Assembly: GCF_012641275.1 (NCBI RefSeq)
Contig: NZ_JABAIA010000001.1
Location: 3,286,001 to 3,350,000 of the forward strand
Length of the DNA: 64,000 bases
Source: Chitinophaga varians
GTDB taxonomy: Bacteria; Bacteroidota; Bacteroidia; Chitinophagales; Chitinophagaceae
Direction of reading: 5' to 3'
Shown here: in pieces, positions 1 to 7,194 of the stretch
How positions within the stretch are numbered: position 1 is the stretch's first letter
Layout of the letters: each line of letters begins with the position of its first letter
Notes under the pieces: model-generated
Told to the model about the DNA's origin: nothing
Databases searched by the model: none
Seen by the model: only the letters and a program-made list of their open reading frames with translations
Position numbers and translations under genes: made by a program

Positions 1-1095
1 GAAGGCTCCAAGGAAAGTATCCAGTCACAGCTGAGCGCCATGGGGTCTAACATGATCACGATACTGCCGTCCAGTAACGTGTCCGGTGGTGTGCGCATCG
101 AAGGGGCCAGTTTTCAGTCGCTCACTATTGTGGACGTGAAAGCCATACAGAAAAACGCTGAGCATGTAAGCGCGGTGTCGCCTGTTTCCGCCACCAAAGG
201 GCAGGCTATCTACGGAGCGCTGAACTGGCCTACCAGCTTACAGGGCGTGGCGCCATCCTATTTCGATATCCGGAAACTGGAGATAGCCGATGGCGTTAGT
301 TTCACAGATGCCGACGTGGCCACAGCCGCAAAAGTATGTGTGCTCGGACAAACGGTGATCAACAACCTGTTTCCCAGCGGTGAAAGCCCGGTGGGAAAAG
401 TAATCCGGCTCAATTCCATTCCGCTGCAGGTGATCGGCACATTAGTGCCTAAAGGGCAGAGCTCTTTCGGACAGGACCAGGACGATATTATTCTTACGCC
501 CTATACCACTGTACAGAAGCGAATTCTGGCCACCATCTATTTTCAGAGCATCTATGCCTCCGCTGTGAGCGAAGGCACTTCTGCGCAGGCTACCGACGAG
601 ATTACGGATATACTGCGGGAAACACACCGGCTCCGCCCGGCCGATGAAAATAACTTCCAGGTACGTACCATGGAGGAACTGATCAAAACACTGAGCTCCA
701 CCAGCAGTCTGCTGACTATACTGCTGACAGCCATAGCTGGTATTTCGCTGGTCATTGGCGGTATCGGGATTATGAACATCATGTATGTGTCGGTAACGGA
801 ACGTACGCGGGAGATAGGACTACGTATGTCCATTGGCGCGAGAGGGATCGATATCCTGTTGCAGTTCCTGGTGGAGGCTATTATCATCAGTGTTACCGGT
901 GGTATTATCGGGGTTATCCTGGGGCTCACCACCGCCAAAGTGATTACTTTGACACTGGGCTGGCCTACTATTGTGTCGGAATCGTCTATCATCCTGTCTT
1001 TTATGGTGTGTGCGCTTACCGGTGTTTTCTTCGGTTATTATCCCGCGCAGGCAGCCTCCCGCCTGGACCCGATAGAGGCTTTGCGCTATGAATAA
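1..1095 (+). CDS. MacB/FtsX-type ABC transporter permease, C-terminal part
   Basis: The reading frame is open from the first base, so the gene begins before the window; the first ATG at 40 is internal. What is visible is a periplasmic MacB-like core domain (about residues 1-215) followed by an FtsX permease domain with three hydrophobic helices. The stretch GGIGIMNIMYVSVTERTREI and the end DPIEALRYE are hallmarks of MacB-family permeases. Such proteins use ATP hydrolysed by a partner subunit to drive export or mechanotransmission across the inner membrane. The ATPase and adaptor would be upstream, outside the window, so the substrate cannot be inferred. A hairpin lies 40 bases after the stop. 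Confidence 0.9.
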   Translation, partial: EGSKESIQSQLSAMGSNMITILPSSNVSGGVRIEGASFQSLTIVDVKAIQKNAEHVSAVSPVSATKGQAIYGALNWPTSLQGVAPSYFDIRKLEIADGVSFTDADVATAAKVCVLGQTVINNLFPSGESPVGKVIRLNSIPLQVIGTLVPKGQSSFGQDQDDIILTPYTTVQKRILATIYFQSIYASAVSEGTSAQATDEITDILRETHRLRPADENNFQVRTMEELIKTLSSTSSLLTILLTAIAGISLVIGGIGIMNIMYVSVTERTREIGLRMSIGARGIDILLQFLVEAIIISVTGGIIGVILGLTTAKVITLTLGWPTIVSESSIILSFMVCALTGVFFGYYPAQAASRLDPIEALRYE

Positions 1096-1136
1096 TGGCT
1101 TGATAATTTCATGATTCTTTTTCTGCCGGAAAAATA

Positions 1137-1169
1137 AAAAACCGCCGGGAAAACTATCCCGACGGTTTT
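1137..1169. terminator. Bidirectional terminator hairpin
   Basis: The inverted repeat AAAACCGCCGGGA / TCCCGACGGTTTT has one mismatch and a 7-base loop. It lies between two convergent genes and carries A/T runs on both flanks, so it can end transcripts from both sides. Confidence 0.75.
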
Positions 1170-1192
1170 GGAACACAATTTTAACTTACAAA

Positions 1193-1498
1193 CTACTCTT
1201 TCTTATTATGGATCTGTGAAGATTTCAGGTATACTTTCTTGCCTTTTTCGTCCACAATGTATTTCTGGTCTTTTCTGTTGATGTATACCGTTTCTCCGTG
1301 AGGGCCTTCTTTGCCCTTATAAATTTTATCTGTAACGGCGGAGGCGCCTTTTACGGCGATGGATGCTGTTTTATTGCCTACTTTTTTAGCGGTGCTGTCG
1401 AGTTTGTTTTGTGCAAATACAGCCTGTGCAGGCAAGGTAGCCACTGCGCCAAAAGCGAGGGCGAACAGCGCGGCGGAAATTGTTTTTGGAGCTCTCAT
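1193..1498 (-). CDS. Small secreted hypothetical protein
   Basis: Function not recognised. The ATG at 1498 begins a good signal peptide (MRAPKTISAALFALAFGAVA, cleavage likely after AQA or VFAQ). An in-frame ATG ten codons upstream would put charged residues in front of the signal peptide, so I prefer 1498. The mature part is short, lysine-rich and Ala/Thr/Lys-containing, with a C-terminal segment around GETVYINRKDQKYIV that resembles small PBCV-like or periplasmic proteins of Chitinophagaceae. Probably periplasmic. It is convergent with the permease gene and separated from it by a terminator. Confidence 0.7.
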   Translation of the reverse strand: MRAPKTISAALFALAFGAVATLPAQAVFAQNKLDSTAKKVGNKTASIAVKGASAVTDKIYKGKEGPHGETVYINRKDQKYIVDEKGKKVYLKSSQIHNKKE

Positions 1499-1701
1499 GA
1501 TTATTGTCTTTTTATAGTTTAAAAACATGATTGTAGTGCTTGTAAATTCAATTTTGATGCCATTCCTGTTGATGAAAGTCTGCCGTTTGAAAGATAGTTG
1601 ATTACAAATATTTCTTTTTTATGTTGGAAGATAATGTCGGGGATTTTCCCCGTGGCGGTATCAGGACTTTTTCGTATATTGATTAACGATAACCTGTGTC
1701 T

Positions 1702-2316
1702 ATGAGATATTCGAATGGTCTGTACCTGTCTGTTCCTACACCTTGCGGGGAGAATTGGGATAAAATGACCAATACTGCTGCGGGTAAACACTGCGATAGT
1801 TGTGCTAAAACCGTAATAGACTTCTCCTTCATGACGGATGCTGAAATTTTTGCTGTTATCAATAACAGCAGGGGAAAGGTTTGTGGCCGTTTTCAGGATA
1901 ACCAGCTGAACAGACTTATCAACCCACCGGCTTCTCCCCGCAAAAATTTTTTACCAGCCTTGGTGTTGACAGCCGGTCTTATCACCGGGATTGCCAACCA
2001 TAGTTATGCGGAAGCACGCGGGTTGGAACAGGTGGAATTAGCAATATCGTTACCGTCGTCACCGGCTCAGTTGGCGCCGGAAGATACCGCAGCGAAGCCT
2101 GCAAAAATGCATGATTTGCCGGAAATCATAGTGGTAGCCTATAAGGGACCGGTAACCGGACATGTACTGGTAACACCGGCAAGTATTACAGGGAAAAATC
2201 CGGGTTGTCTTAATGGCAAAGCTGGCGTGGTTCCTATACAGCCTCCGACGATGATCGAACCTATTAATGTCGCTGACCGGGAACGACATCAGATGAAGAA
2301 GAAACGTTGGTTCTAA
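1702..2316 (+). CDS. Membrane-anchored protein with a four-Cys N-terminal domain
   Basis: Function unknown. The first 65 residues form a motif seen at the N-terminus of many Bacteroidota proteins: CGENW, then GKHCDSC, then VIDFS and VCGRF (Cys15, Cys31, Cys34, Cys61). The Cys spacing suggests a small metal-binding or disulfide-stabilised fold, which is inference. One transmembrane segment follows near residues 75-95 (NFLPALVLTAGLITGIA), then a Pro/Ala-rich exterior tail without a recognisable domain. The ATG at 1702 is preferred over a GTG two codons upstream. In related proteins the tail is often a TonB or carboxypeptidase-regulatory domain; here it is short. Confidence 0.7.
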   Translation: MRYSNGLYLSVPTPCGENWDKMTNTAAGKHCDSCAKTVIDFSFMTDAEIFAVINNSRGKVCGRFQDNQLNRLINPPASPRKNFLPALVLTAGLITGIANHSYAEARGLEQVELAISLPSSPAQLAPEDTAAKPAKMHDLPEIIVVAYKGPVTGHVLVTPASITGKNPGCLNGKAGVVPIQPPTMIEPINVADRERHQMKKKRWF

Positions 2317-2367
2317 CAATTGGTTATTGCACTTGTCTTAATTATTCCTGTATTCCATTTTAATAAC

Positions 2368-2407
2368 GCACAACCCTTCAGGAAGCCCGTTTCCTGAAGG
2401 GTTGTGC
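2368..2407. terminator. Bidirectional terminator, 17-bp perfect stem
   Basis: Arms 2368-2384 and 2391-2407 are perfectly complementary around the 6-base loop GCCCGT. The hairpin lies between convergent genes. There is no long T run, so it may also act as an mRNA 3' stabiliser. Confidence 0.8.
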
Positions 2408-2425
2408 TATTCCGGGGGATGGCCC

Positions 2426-2821
2426 TTAGTTTCCCCAGAACTGATCTTCGTGCGCCGGATCTGCCGCGAATATTTTAGCCGCTACGATCTGGCCGTCTTT
2501 CACCGTATATACGTCTACGTTATCAGTGTCCAGCGTGGCGCCTGGCCTGGTTGCTTTCCAGGTTAATAACACCGCTGCCTGGTCACCATTAACAGTGATG
2601 GATTTCACCTCCGCCAGTGTCATGGTATTGGCAGAAACTTCGAACATGCCGCCCACCATCTGGAACACTTCGCCGGCAGAGCTTTTAGTACCGGAAAAAC
2701 GGTTAGTGCCCGGTTGCTGCCATTTAATCTCAGGGTGGAGCAATGCGCCCAGTTTCTCAAGATCTACCTGCTGTACTGCTGCTACGAATGCTTTTACTAC
2801 GGATAAAGTCTGATTTTCCAT
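2426..2821 (-). CDS. SnoaL-like / NTF2-fold protein
   Basis: A single NTF2-like alpha+beta cone domain of 131 residues, the usual length for a stand-alone SnoaL-like protein. Visible marks are the N-terminal helix (VVKAFVAAVQQVDLEKLGAL), the conserved LHPEIKWQQPG strand, and the C-terminal strand pair around VDVYTVKDGQIVAAKIF. No signal peptide, so cytoplasmic. Family members are small-molecule isomerases, hydrolases or binding proteins; the substrate cannot be told. It is divergent from an AraC regulator. The intergenic region holds a TAnnTTTG promoter for this gene and a 21-bp-spaced direct repeat just upstream, so it is the likely AraC target. Confidence 0.85.
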   Translation of the reverse strand: MENQTLSVVKAFVAAVQQVDLEKLGALLHPEIKWQQPGTNRFSGTKSSAGEVFQMVGGMFEVSANTMTLAEVKSITVNGDQAAVLLTWKATRPGATLDTDNVDVYTVKDGQIVAAKIFAADPAHEDQFWGN

Positions 2822-2865
2822 GATTATCGTTTTTTGTGTGATGGTTTATTGTTTGTTTGATGATA

Positions 2866-2873
2866 CAAAGCTA
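2866..2873 (-). promoter_or_regulatory. -7 promoter element of the SnoaL-like gene
   Basis: On the minus strand this reads TAGCTTTG, an exact match to the Bacteroidota TAnnTTTG element. It lies 45 bases before the ATG at 2821. No TTG is found at the -33 position, which fits a promoter that needs an activator. Confidence 0.55.
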
Positions 2874-2898
2874 CTACCGCTGTCATCCTGTATGTTTA

Positions 2899-2933
2899 TC
2901 ATTTCACGACAAACGCTTGTCATTTCACGACAA
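2899..2933. promoter_or_regulatory. AraC-type operator: direct repeat with 21-bp period
   Basis: The 14-mer TCATTTCACGACAA occurs at 2899-2912 and again, identical, at 2920-2933. The 21-bp period equals two helical turns, the geometry of AraC-family half-sites. It lies about 40-75 bases upstream of the inferred start site of the SnoaL-like gene and ahead of the araC-type gene. Confidence 0.7.
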
Positions 2934-2940
2934 TCTGTTT

Positions 2941-2960
2941 TTTATCCGGTGAGGGATAAA
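2941..2960. promoter_or_regulatory. Short inverted repeat before the AraC regulator gene
   Basis: TTTATCC, a 6-base spacer, then GGATAAA, ending 12 bases before the ATG at 2973. It could be an autoregulatory site or an mRNA leader hairpin; the sequence alone does not decide. Confidence 0.35.
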
Positions 2961-2972
2961 TAACTTTAACCT

Positions 2973-3971
2973 ATGAAACAAATAGTATTAGCCGTCATCG
3001 CTTATGCCGTGCAGCGCGATATAGATGCAGCAAAGCTCTGTCAGCTGGCAGGCATCAACCTAAAAACATTAAAGAAAACTGATGCGCCGCCGGTCGCGCA
3101 GCAGCAGCTGGACGCACTGTGGCTGCATGGGGCGCAACTGTCGGGGGACCCGCTGTTTGCGTTGCATTTTGCTGCTTCCGTACAGCCGGCAGCGTTAGGC
3201 ATAGTAGGCCAGATCGTTCAGACCAGCGCCACCGTGGGAGAGGCGCTGACACATGCGGCGGCGCTGGCGGGCCACCTGACAGACCAGTGCCGGCTGGAGA
3301 TCGCGAGGAACAGTAAAAACTTCACCGTGCGGTTTATCCCGGCTGCGGGTAATATTAACGAGCCTACGATGGCCTTCAGGAATCTCATGGAGCTGCTGAT
3401 GGTCATTACCATTCATGAAGTGACGGGCCTGATGCTGGAGAAAATTGCGCCGCTGGCAGTGAGACTGCCTTATAATGTACCGGACATAACAGCATATGAA
3501 CAGATATTCCGGTGCCGGCCGGTAAAGCGCGCCGGGGAATATGCTTTAGTATTTGACGCCCGTTATTGGGAAGAGCCGATCCTATCGGCCAACTATGAAC
3601 TGCAAAATATGTTGTTGAAGAAAGTGGCGTCCATGGCGCAGCAGCCATCAAAAACGGTGAATAACCTGCAGACGAGGGTGTATAATTATCTGCTGGCCAA
3701 CTCTTATCTGGGCATTATATCGCTGGAAGAGATGGCGGCTAATTTTAACCTGAGTCCACGGAGCCTGCAACGTAAGCTGAAAGAAGAAGGGGTGAAATAT
3801 CAGGAGATCGCCGATGCGGTGAGGAAATCACTGGCGTTGTATTATATCTCTGCGGGTAGTTATCCGCTGAAAGATATTTCGTATATGCTGGGGTATAATG
3901 AAATGAGCGCCTTTACCCGTGCTTTCCGGCGGTGGACAGGCAGCAGTCCGCTACAATATCAGTCGTTGTAG
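2973..3971 (+). CDS. AraC-family transcriptional regulator (arabinose-binding-domain type)
   Basis: 332 residues in two parts. Residues about 1-200 resemble the Arabinose_bd ligand domain of OruR/ArgR-like AraC proteins. Residues about 235-330 are the double helix-turn-helix DNA-binding domain, with ISLEEMAANFNLSPRSLQRKLKEEG as the first motif (read in part) and DISYMLGYNEMSAFTRAFRR as the second. A cytoplasmic DNA-binding activator. It is divergent from the SnoaL-like gene and shares with it an intergenic region carrying the 21-bp-period repeat, so local activation is likely. Its stop codon overlaps the end of the convergent SMI1/KNR4 gene by 13 bases. The inducer is unknown. Confidence 0.92.
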   Translation: MKQIVLAVIAYAVQRDIDAAKLCQLAGINLKTLKKTDAPPVAQQQLDALWLHGAQLSGDPLFALHFAASVQPAALGIVGQIVQTSATVGEALTHAAALAGHLTDQCRLEIARNSKNFTVRFIPAAGNINEPTMAFRNLMELLMVITIHEVTGLMLEKIAPLAVRLPYNVPDITAYEQIFRCRPVKRAGEYALVFDARYWEEPILSANYELQNMLLKKVASMAQQPSKTVNNLQTRVYNYLLANSYLGIISLEEMAANFNLSPRSLQRKLKEEGVKYQEIADAVRKSLALYYISAGSYPLKDISYMLGYNEMSAFTRAFRRWTGSSPLQYQSL

Positions 3972-4546
3972 TTGAAAGTGGTGTTTTTATGTACGATGCC
4001 CCACTTCTTAACAAAAATATAATCCCCTCTTTCGAGGGCGTCAAGGTAGTTGTTGATCCATTCCCGGAAGGAACGAGCTACGATTTCACGGTGCCCGTCA
4101 TCATGCCAGAGGGTGATGATCTGACCATAGTTGCCTTCGGGGGCAGGGTCAAGGTCTATGCAGAGAAAGTTGCCGAAGCCATCGGCTGTAAAGGGTATCC
4201 AGTGGGGATTCCACCAATCGGCCCGGATGCCGGTGTCGGGCTCGGACGCAATAGGCTCATCGTTATACGTGTAGGTGCCGGAAGCGACCAGGTCATGCCA
4301 ATAGTGCCATTTGTTGGTAATCTCTTCCACTGGTAATAGCTGGTCGCCATCTATCAGGCCGGGCCTGGCTTTATGTTGACCGTCATGGATGGCGTAGAAA
4401 TCCTTGAAATCAGCCGGGATAGCCGATTCTGTGAGTTTTTCAAGCGATTCCATCGCACCGTAGGGTGCCCCGGGGTTTAGTACATGGAGCAGCCTGGGGG
4501 CCTGCTGTCTTATCCAATTTTCCCATCTTGTCCAGTATTCTTGCAT
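3959..4546 (-). CDS. SMI1/KNR4 family protein
   Basis: The layout is typical of SMI1/KNR4 (SUKH) proteins: an N-terminal helix (WENWIRQQAPRLL), LNPGAPYGAMESLEKL, then IPADFKDFYAIHDGQ, and later the FLCIDLDPAPEGNYGQII and HDDGHREIVARSFREWI stretches. In bacteria the family includes immunity proteins of contact-dependent or secreted toxins as well as housekeeping members. No toxin gene is adjacent here. The ATG at 4546 (MQEYW) matches the usual family start; an upstream in-frame ATG at 4591 would add 15 residues. It converges on the AraC gene with a 13-base overlap of coding ends. Confidence 0.88.
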   Translation of the reverse strand: MQEYWTRWENWIRQQAPRLLHVLNPGAPYGAMESLEKLTESAIPADFKDFYAIHDGQHKARPGLIDGDQLLPVEEITNKWHYWHDLVASGTYTYNDEPIASEPDTGIRADWWNPHWIPFTADGFGNFLCIDLDPAPEGNYGQIITLWHDDGHREIVARSFREWINNYLDALERGDYIFVKKWGIVHKNTTFNYND

Positions 4547-4633
4547 ATGGTATGGGTTTAACCGACTATAAAGATGTAAAAATTCCGCCATAAATAAAAG
4601 CGGTAGATGTTACGGACGCGTGAAAGAAATACC

Positions 4634-4641
4634 TACTTTTG
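4634..4641 (+). promoter_or_regulatory. -7 promoter element of the acidic small protein gene
   Basis: TACTTTTG matches TAnnTTTG and lies 33 bases before the ATG at 4675. A TTA trinucleotide sits about 21 bases upstream in the -33 position. Confidence 0.5.
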
Positions 4642-4674
4642 TAATCAGCATCATTTAAACGAAAACATACCACT

Positions 4675-4959
4675 ATGGCACAGTTACCTAAATTTCTGAT
4701 CGCAGACGATCCTGTTACAGATCCGGAAAATGAATATATTTTTCATACCGAGAAACCCCGCTTCTTTGCCAAACGTGTAGAAGAAGACGAAGAAACTGCT
4801 TACATCGACATCGTTGAAGAAATTGATGACGTGGAAGCGTTCTACAAAGATTCTCCGGAAAAGAAACAGGAATTGCTTGAACAACTGGAAGACTGGTACT
4901 ACTCTTACATGGAATGGCTGGAAGACGACGGCAGCGAAGATGAAGAAGACGAAGAATAG
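4675..4959 (+). CDS. Small, strongly acidic hypothetical protein
   Basis: 94 residues, no signal peptide, no membrane segment. It is extremely rich in Asp and Glu, ending in the tail DDGSEDEEDEE. The middle (VEAFYKDSPEKKQELLEQLE) should be helical. It has its own promoter element upstream and a strong terminator 15 bases after the stop, so it is monocistronic and may be well expressed. I recognise no named family. The composition fits a nucleic-acid mimic, a chaperone-like or a protein-binding factor, but that is speculation. Confidence 0.8.
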   Translation: MAQLPKFLIADDPVTDPENEYIFHTEKPRFFAKRVEEDEETAYIDIVEEIDDVEAFYKDSPEKKQELLEQLEDWYYSYMEWLEDDGSEDEEDEE

Positions 4960-4974
4960 TAACTGTAAGAAATT

Positions 4975-5007
4975 AAAAAGCGTCCGCTATTGCGGGCGCT
5001 TTTTTTG
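4975..5007 (+). terminator. Rho-independent terminator
   Basis: AAAAAGCG-T-CCGC, loop TATT, GCGG-G-CGCTTTTT followed by further T residues. It ends the acidic-protein transcript and, read from the other side, could also serve the convergent AraC gene. Confidence 0.88.
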
Positions 5008-5015
5008 TTGCATGA

Positions 5016-5867
5016 TCAGCCAGGTTGCAATTGTAACTGCAATTCCTTTCTGAATGCGGATGGATTGACCCCTTTGTATTTTTTGAACATTCTGTTCAGG
5101 TGACTTTCATCGGTAAAGCCCAGTTCATACGCTATTTCCCCTACCCGCAAGCTGCTGTATTGCAGCCTCGTTTCCACCAGCTTTAGTTTGTACTGCATGA
5201 TATATTGTTGCAGGCTGTCGCCGTTGTTACGTTTGAAGTACTCGCTCAGGTAGGTAGGTGATATATTAAAATGGGTGGCGATCTGTTCGGCCCTTAATTT
5301 TTCAGGGGAATAGATATTTTCGTGGATATAGTGCAGTATATTTAGCGATGCGTCGCTTTTGCCCGGCTGCCGTGAGGGTTCGGGCAACTGGCTGGAGATA
5401 TTGCGTGCCACCACTAGCAGAATAGTGTTGACCATCTGCTGTGATAAGGCTTTATGATAAGGCTGTTGATTTACCTGTTCCCGGATAAGTGCTTCTATCA
5501 GTGATTTTACCAGCGGTTTGTCGGTTTTGTTTTTGAGGATGCAGCCCGGCAGGTGGTTGTTGTTCTGGAAAATAAATTCCAGCTGCTGTATCCATTCTTT
5601 GGGCTGGTTTTTCAGGTAGACGTCATTAAAGCGGATAAAGAAAAATTTAGTACTGTCCTTTACTTCAAAGGAATGGCAGTCCTGCGGCATCACCAGAAAC
5701 AGTTTATCGGCGCTGTAGGGCAGCTGGTTCTTGTTAACACACTGTACTCCACTGCCTTCCACGATGTACACCAGTTCGAAAAAATTGTGTTTGTGTGCAT
5801 CTATAGGGCACTCGGTGCATTCGCGGTATTCGATCTCAAAAGGCTGGTATAAATTCTCCTGTATCAT
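5016..5867 (-). CDS. AraC-family regulator with N-terminal cupin domain
   Basis: 283 residues. Residues 1-140 form a cupin-like sensor with the HKHNFFELVYIVEGSG signature, common in sugar-responsive AraC proteins. Residues about 180-280 hold the two helix-turn-helix motifs (LRAEQIATHFNISPTYLSEY and VGEIAYELGFTDESHLNRMF). A cytoplasmic transcription factor. Divergent from a DoxX-family gene across an 83-base region that holds a 12-bp direct repeat, one copy next to each start codon, which suggests joint control. The ligand is not predictable. Confidence 0.92.
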   Translation of the reverse strand: MIQENLYQPFEIEYRECTECPIDAHKHNFFELVYIVEGSGVQCVNKNQLPYSADKLFLVMPQDCHSFEVKDSTKFFFIRFNDVYLKNQPKEWIQQLEFIFQNNNHLPGCILKNKTDKPLVKSLIEALIREQVNQQPYHKALSQQMVNTILLVVARNISSQLPEPSRQPGKSDASLNILHYIHENIYSPEKLRAEQIATHFNISPTYLSEYFKRNNGDSLQQYIMQYKLKLVETRLQYSSLRVGEIAYELGFTDESHLNRMFKKYKGVNPSAFRKELQLQLQPG

Positions 5868-5870
5868 CTT

Positions 5871-5948
5871 ATAAAATTACTGAATGATCCAGAATTTGTA
5901 CAAAGAATTTTACAGGGAGATGCTGATCTTTGATATATAAAATTACTG
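5871..5948. repeat. 12-bp direct repeat flanking a divergent promoter region
   Basis: ATAAAATTACTG occurs at 5871-5882 and again at 5937-5948, in the same orientation with a 66-bp period. The first copy lies 3 bases from the AraC start codon and the second 2 bases from the DoxX start codon. A paired regulator site or a small duplication are both possible. Confidence 0.55.
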
Positions 5949-5950
5949 TA

Positions 5951-6349
5951 ATGGAAAACAACACAATTGCCTTTGTACTGTTAAGGCTGGCGGTAGCAGC
6001 CAGCATGTTTGGCCACGGCCTGGTAAGGCTTCCCAAGCTGAACGGGTTCAGCCACTGGATGACGGCTTCTTTTGAAAAATCCATGTTGCCCGGCGCCCTG
6101 GTAGTGCCTTTCAGTTATATCCTTCCTATTGCTGAGTTTGTGATAGGGCTACTATTGATACTTGGGCTGTTTACCCGTCTGTCACTCATTGCCGGTGCGG
6201 TGGTGATGATCATGCTCATCATGGGCTCTACCCTGATAGAAGACTGGGGTAATCTGCCCTCGCAGATGATACACGCAGCTTTCTTTGCGGTGCTGCTGGT
6301 ATTTATCAAATACAACGGTTTCGCGCTGGACAAGGTTATCAGCAAGTAA
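5951..6349 (+). CDS. DoxX family membrane protein
   Basis: 132 residues from the ATG at 5951, with four transmembrane helices and the DoxX signature near the N-terminus (LRLAVAASMFGHGLVRLPKL). The usual length for the family is 120-150. DoxX proteins are integral inner-membrane proteins; some take part in thiosulfate:quinone oxidation or redox homeostasis, but most Bacteroidota members are uncharacterised. Divergent from the cupin-AraC regulator, the likely controller. The coding end overlaps the convergent membrane-protein gene by 11 bases, with no terminator between them. Confidence 0.88.
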   Translation: MENNTIAFVLLRLAVAASMFGHGLVRLPKLNGFSHWMTASFEKSMLPGALVVPFSYILPIAEFVIGLLLILGLFTRLSLIAGAVVMIMLIMGSTLIEDWGNLPSQMIHAAFFAVLLVFIKYNGFALDKVISK

Positions 6350-7184
6350 TCCGTGACTCCAGTGTTTTCCTGAATGAGGCGGGGTCGTCCAGCCGGAAGA
6401 TAAATTGTTTTACTGCTTTCTTTTGTTTGTAGAGCAAGTACAACGAAATGGGTTGTTTTAACTCTAGTGCCACATTCCCCGGCTCAAAAGCTTTCAGCAG
6501 GGAAAGCTGCAGGACAGTATTGTCGGCCGGAGGCAATCTTCGCAAATCCCTGACAGTCCTCACCTGATCAAACGGGATATGTAATGATGTGATGATGCCA
6601 TAACGAAGCAGGATGCCGTTATCATCCAGTTGTACAGGCCGATAACAAATTGCCTTCAGGTGCGCCAGCAGAAATACAACGGAATAGGCACCTGCGGCCA
6701 GCATTACCCGGTGTAATACGGGATAATTCAGCCGGGATAATAACAATCCCATGCCGGTCATCTCCAGTAATAACAGAAAAATAAAAATGCCATATACGGC
6801 GGCGGCTCCCTGCCGGCTGTACCAGGAAAAAGCAGGCATCGATGCCTGCTTTTTCCATCTGAATATGGCGTAGTACGCCAGCGTAGTTTCTGTTACCAAC
6901 ACACGGCATACTTTATCATTTCTGATCAGAGGCCGCAGTGCTGCGGATAGTAATTCCGGGAAATCCTGTAACGGATATTGTTGCCTGAGTTGCTGATAAC
7001 GGCCGTAGGTGCCGTGTACCAGTATGATCAAACGTAATAACAACAGATCGAGCGTAAGCCCCGATAAAATTTTATCGGTGAGAGGATGTCCATGGCCTGA
7101 TACCAGTAGTGACATTATTTTAAGCACTACCGCTATCATGAAGAGGAACGTTAATAACCGTGTACGGGTGAGCGTTAGTTTCAT
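6339..7184 (-). CDS. Hypothetical membrane protein, PH-like C-terminal region
   Basis: 281 residues with about four hydrophobic segments: near residues 10-28, 40-57, 130-150 and 160-182. The C-terminal part (CYRPVQLDDNGILLRYGI, then IPFDQVRTVRDLR) has the pattern of bacterial PH-like domains, in which a strand 'GI-L-RYG' is followed by 'I-PF--I--V'. No enzymatic motif is visible. It lies 10 bases downstream of the antiporter gene and is probably co-transcribed with it, so an accessory role is conceivable. Function unknown. Confidence 0.75.
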   Translation of the reverse strand: MKLTLTRTRLLTFLFMIAVVLKIMSLLVSGHGHPLTDKILSGLTLDLLLLRLIILVHGTYGRYQQLRQQYPLQDFPELLSAALRPLIRNDKVCRVLVTETTLAYYAIFRWKKQASMPAFSWYSRQGAAAVYGIFIFLLLLEMTGMGLLLSRLNYPVLHRVMLAAGAYSVVFLLAHLKAICYRPVQLDDNGILLRYGIITSLHIPFDQVRTVRDLRRLPPADNTVLQLSLLKAFEPGNVALELKQPISLYLLYKQKKAVKQFIFRLDDPASFRKTLESRITC

Positions 7185-7194
7185 GAGGCAACGT

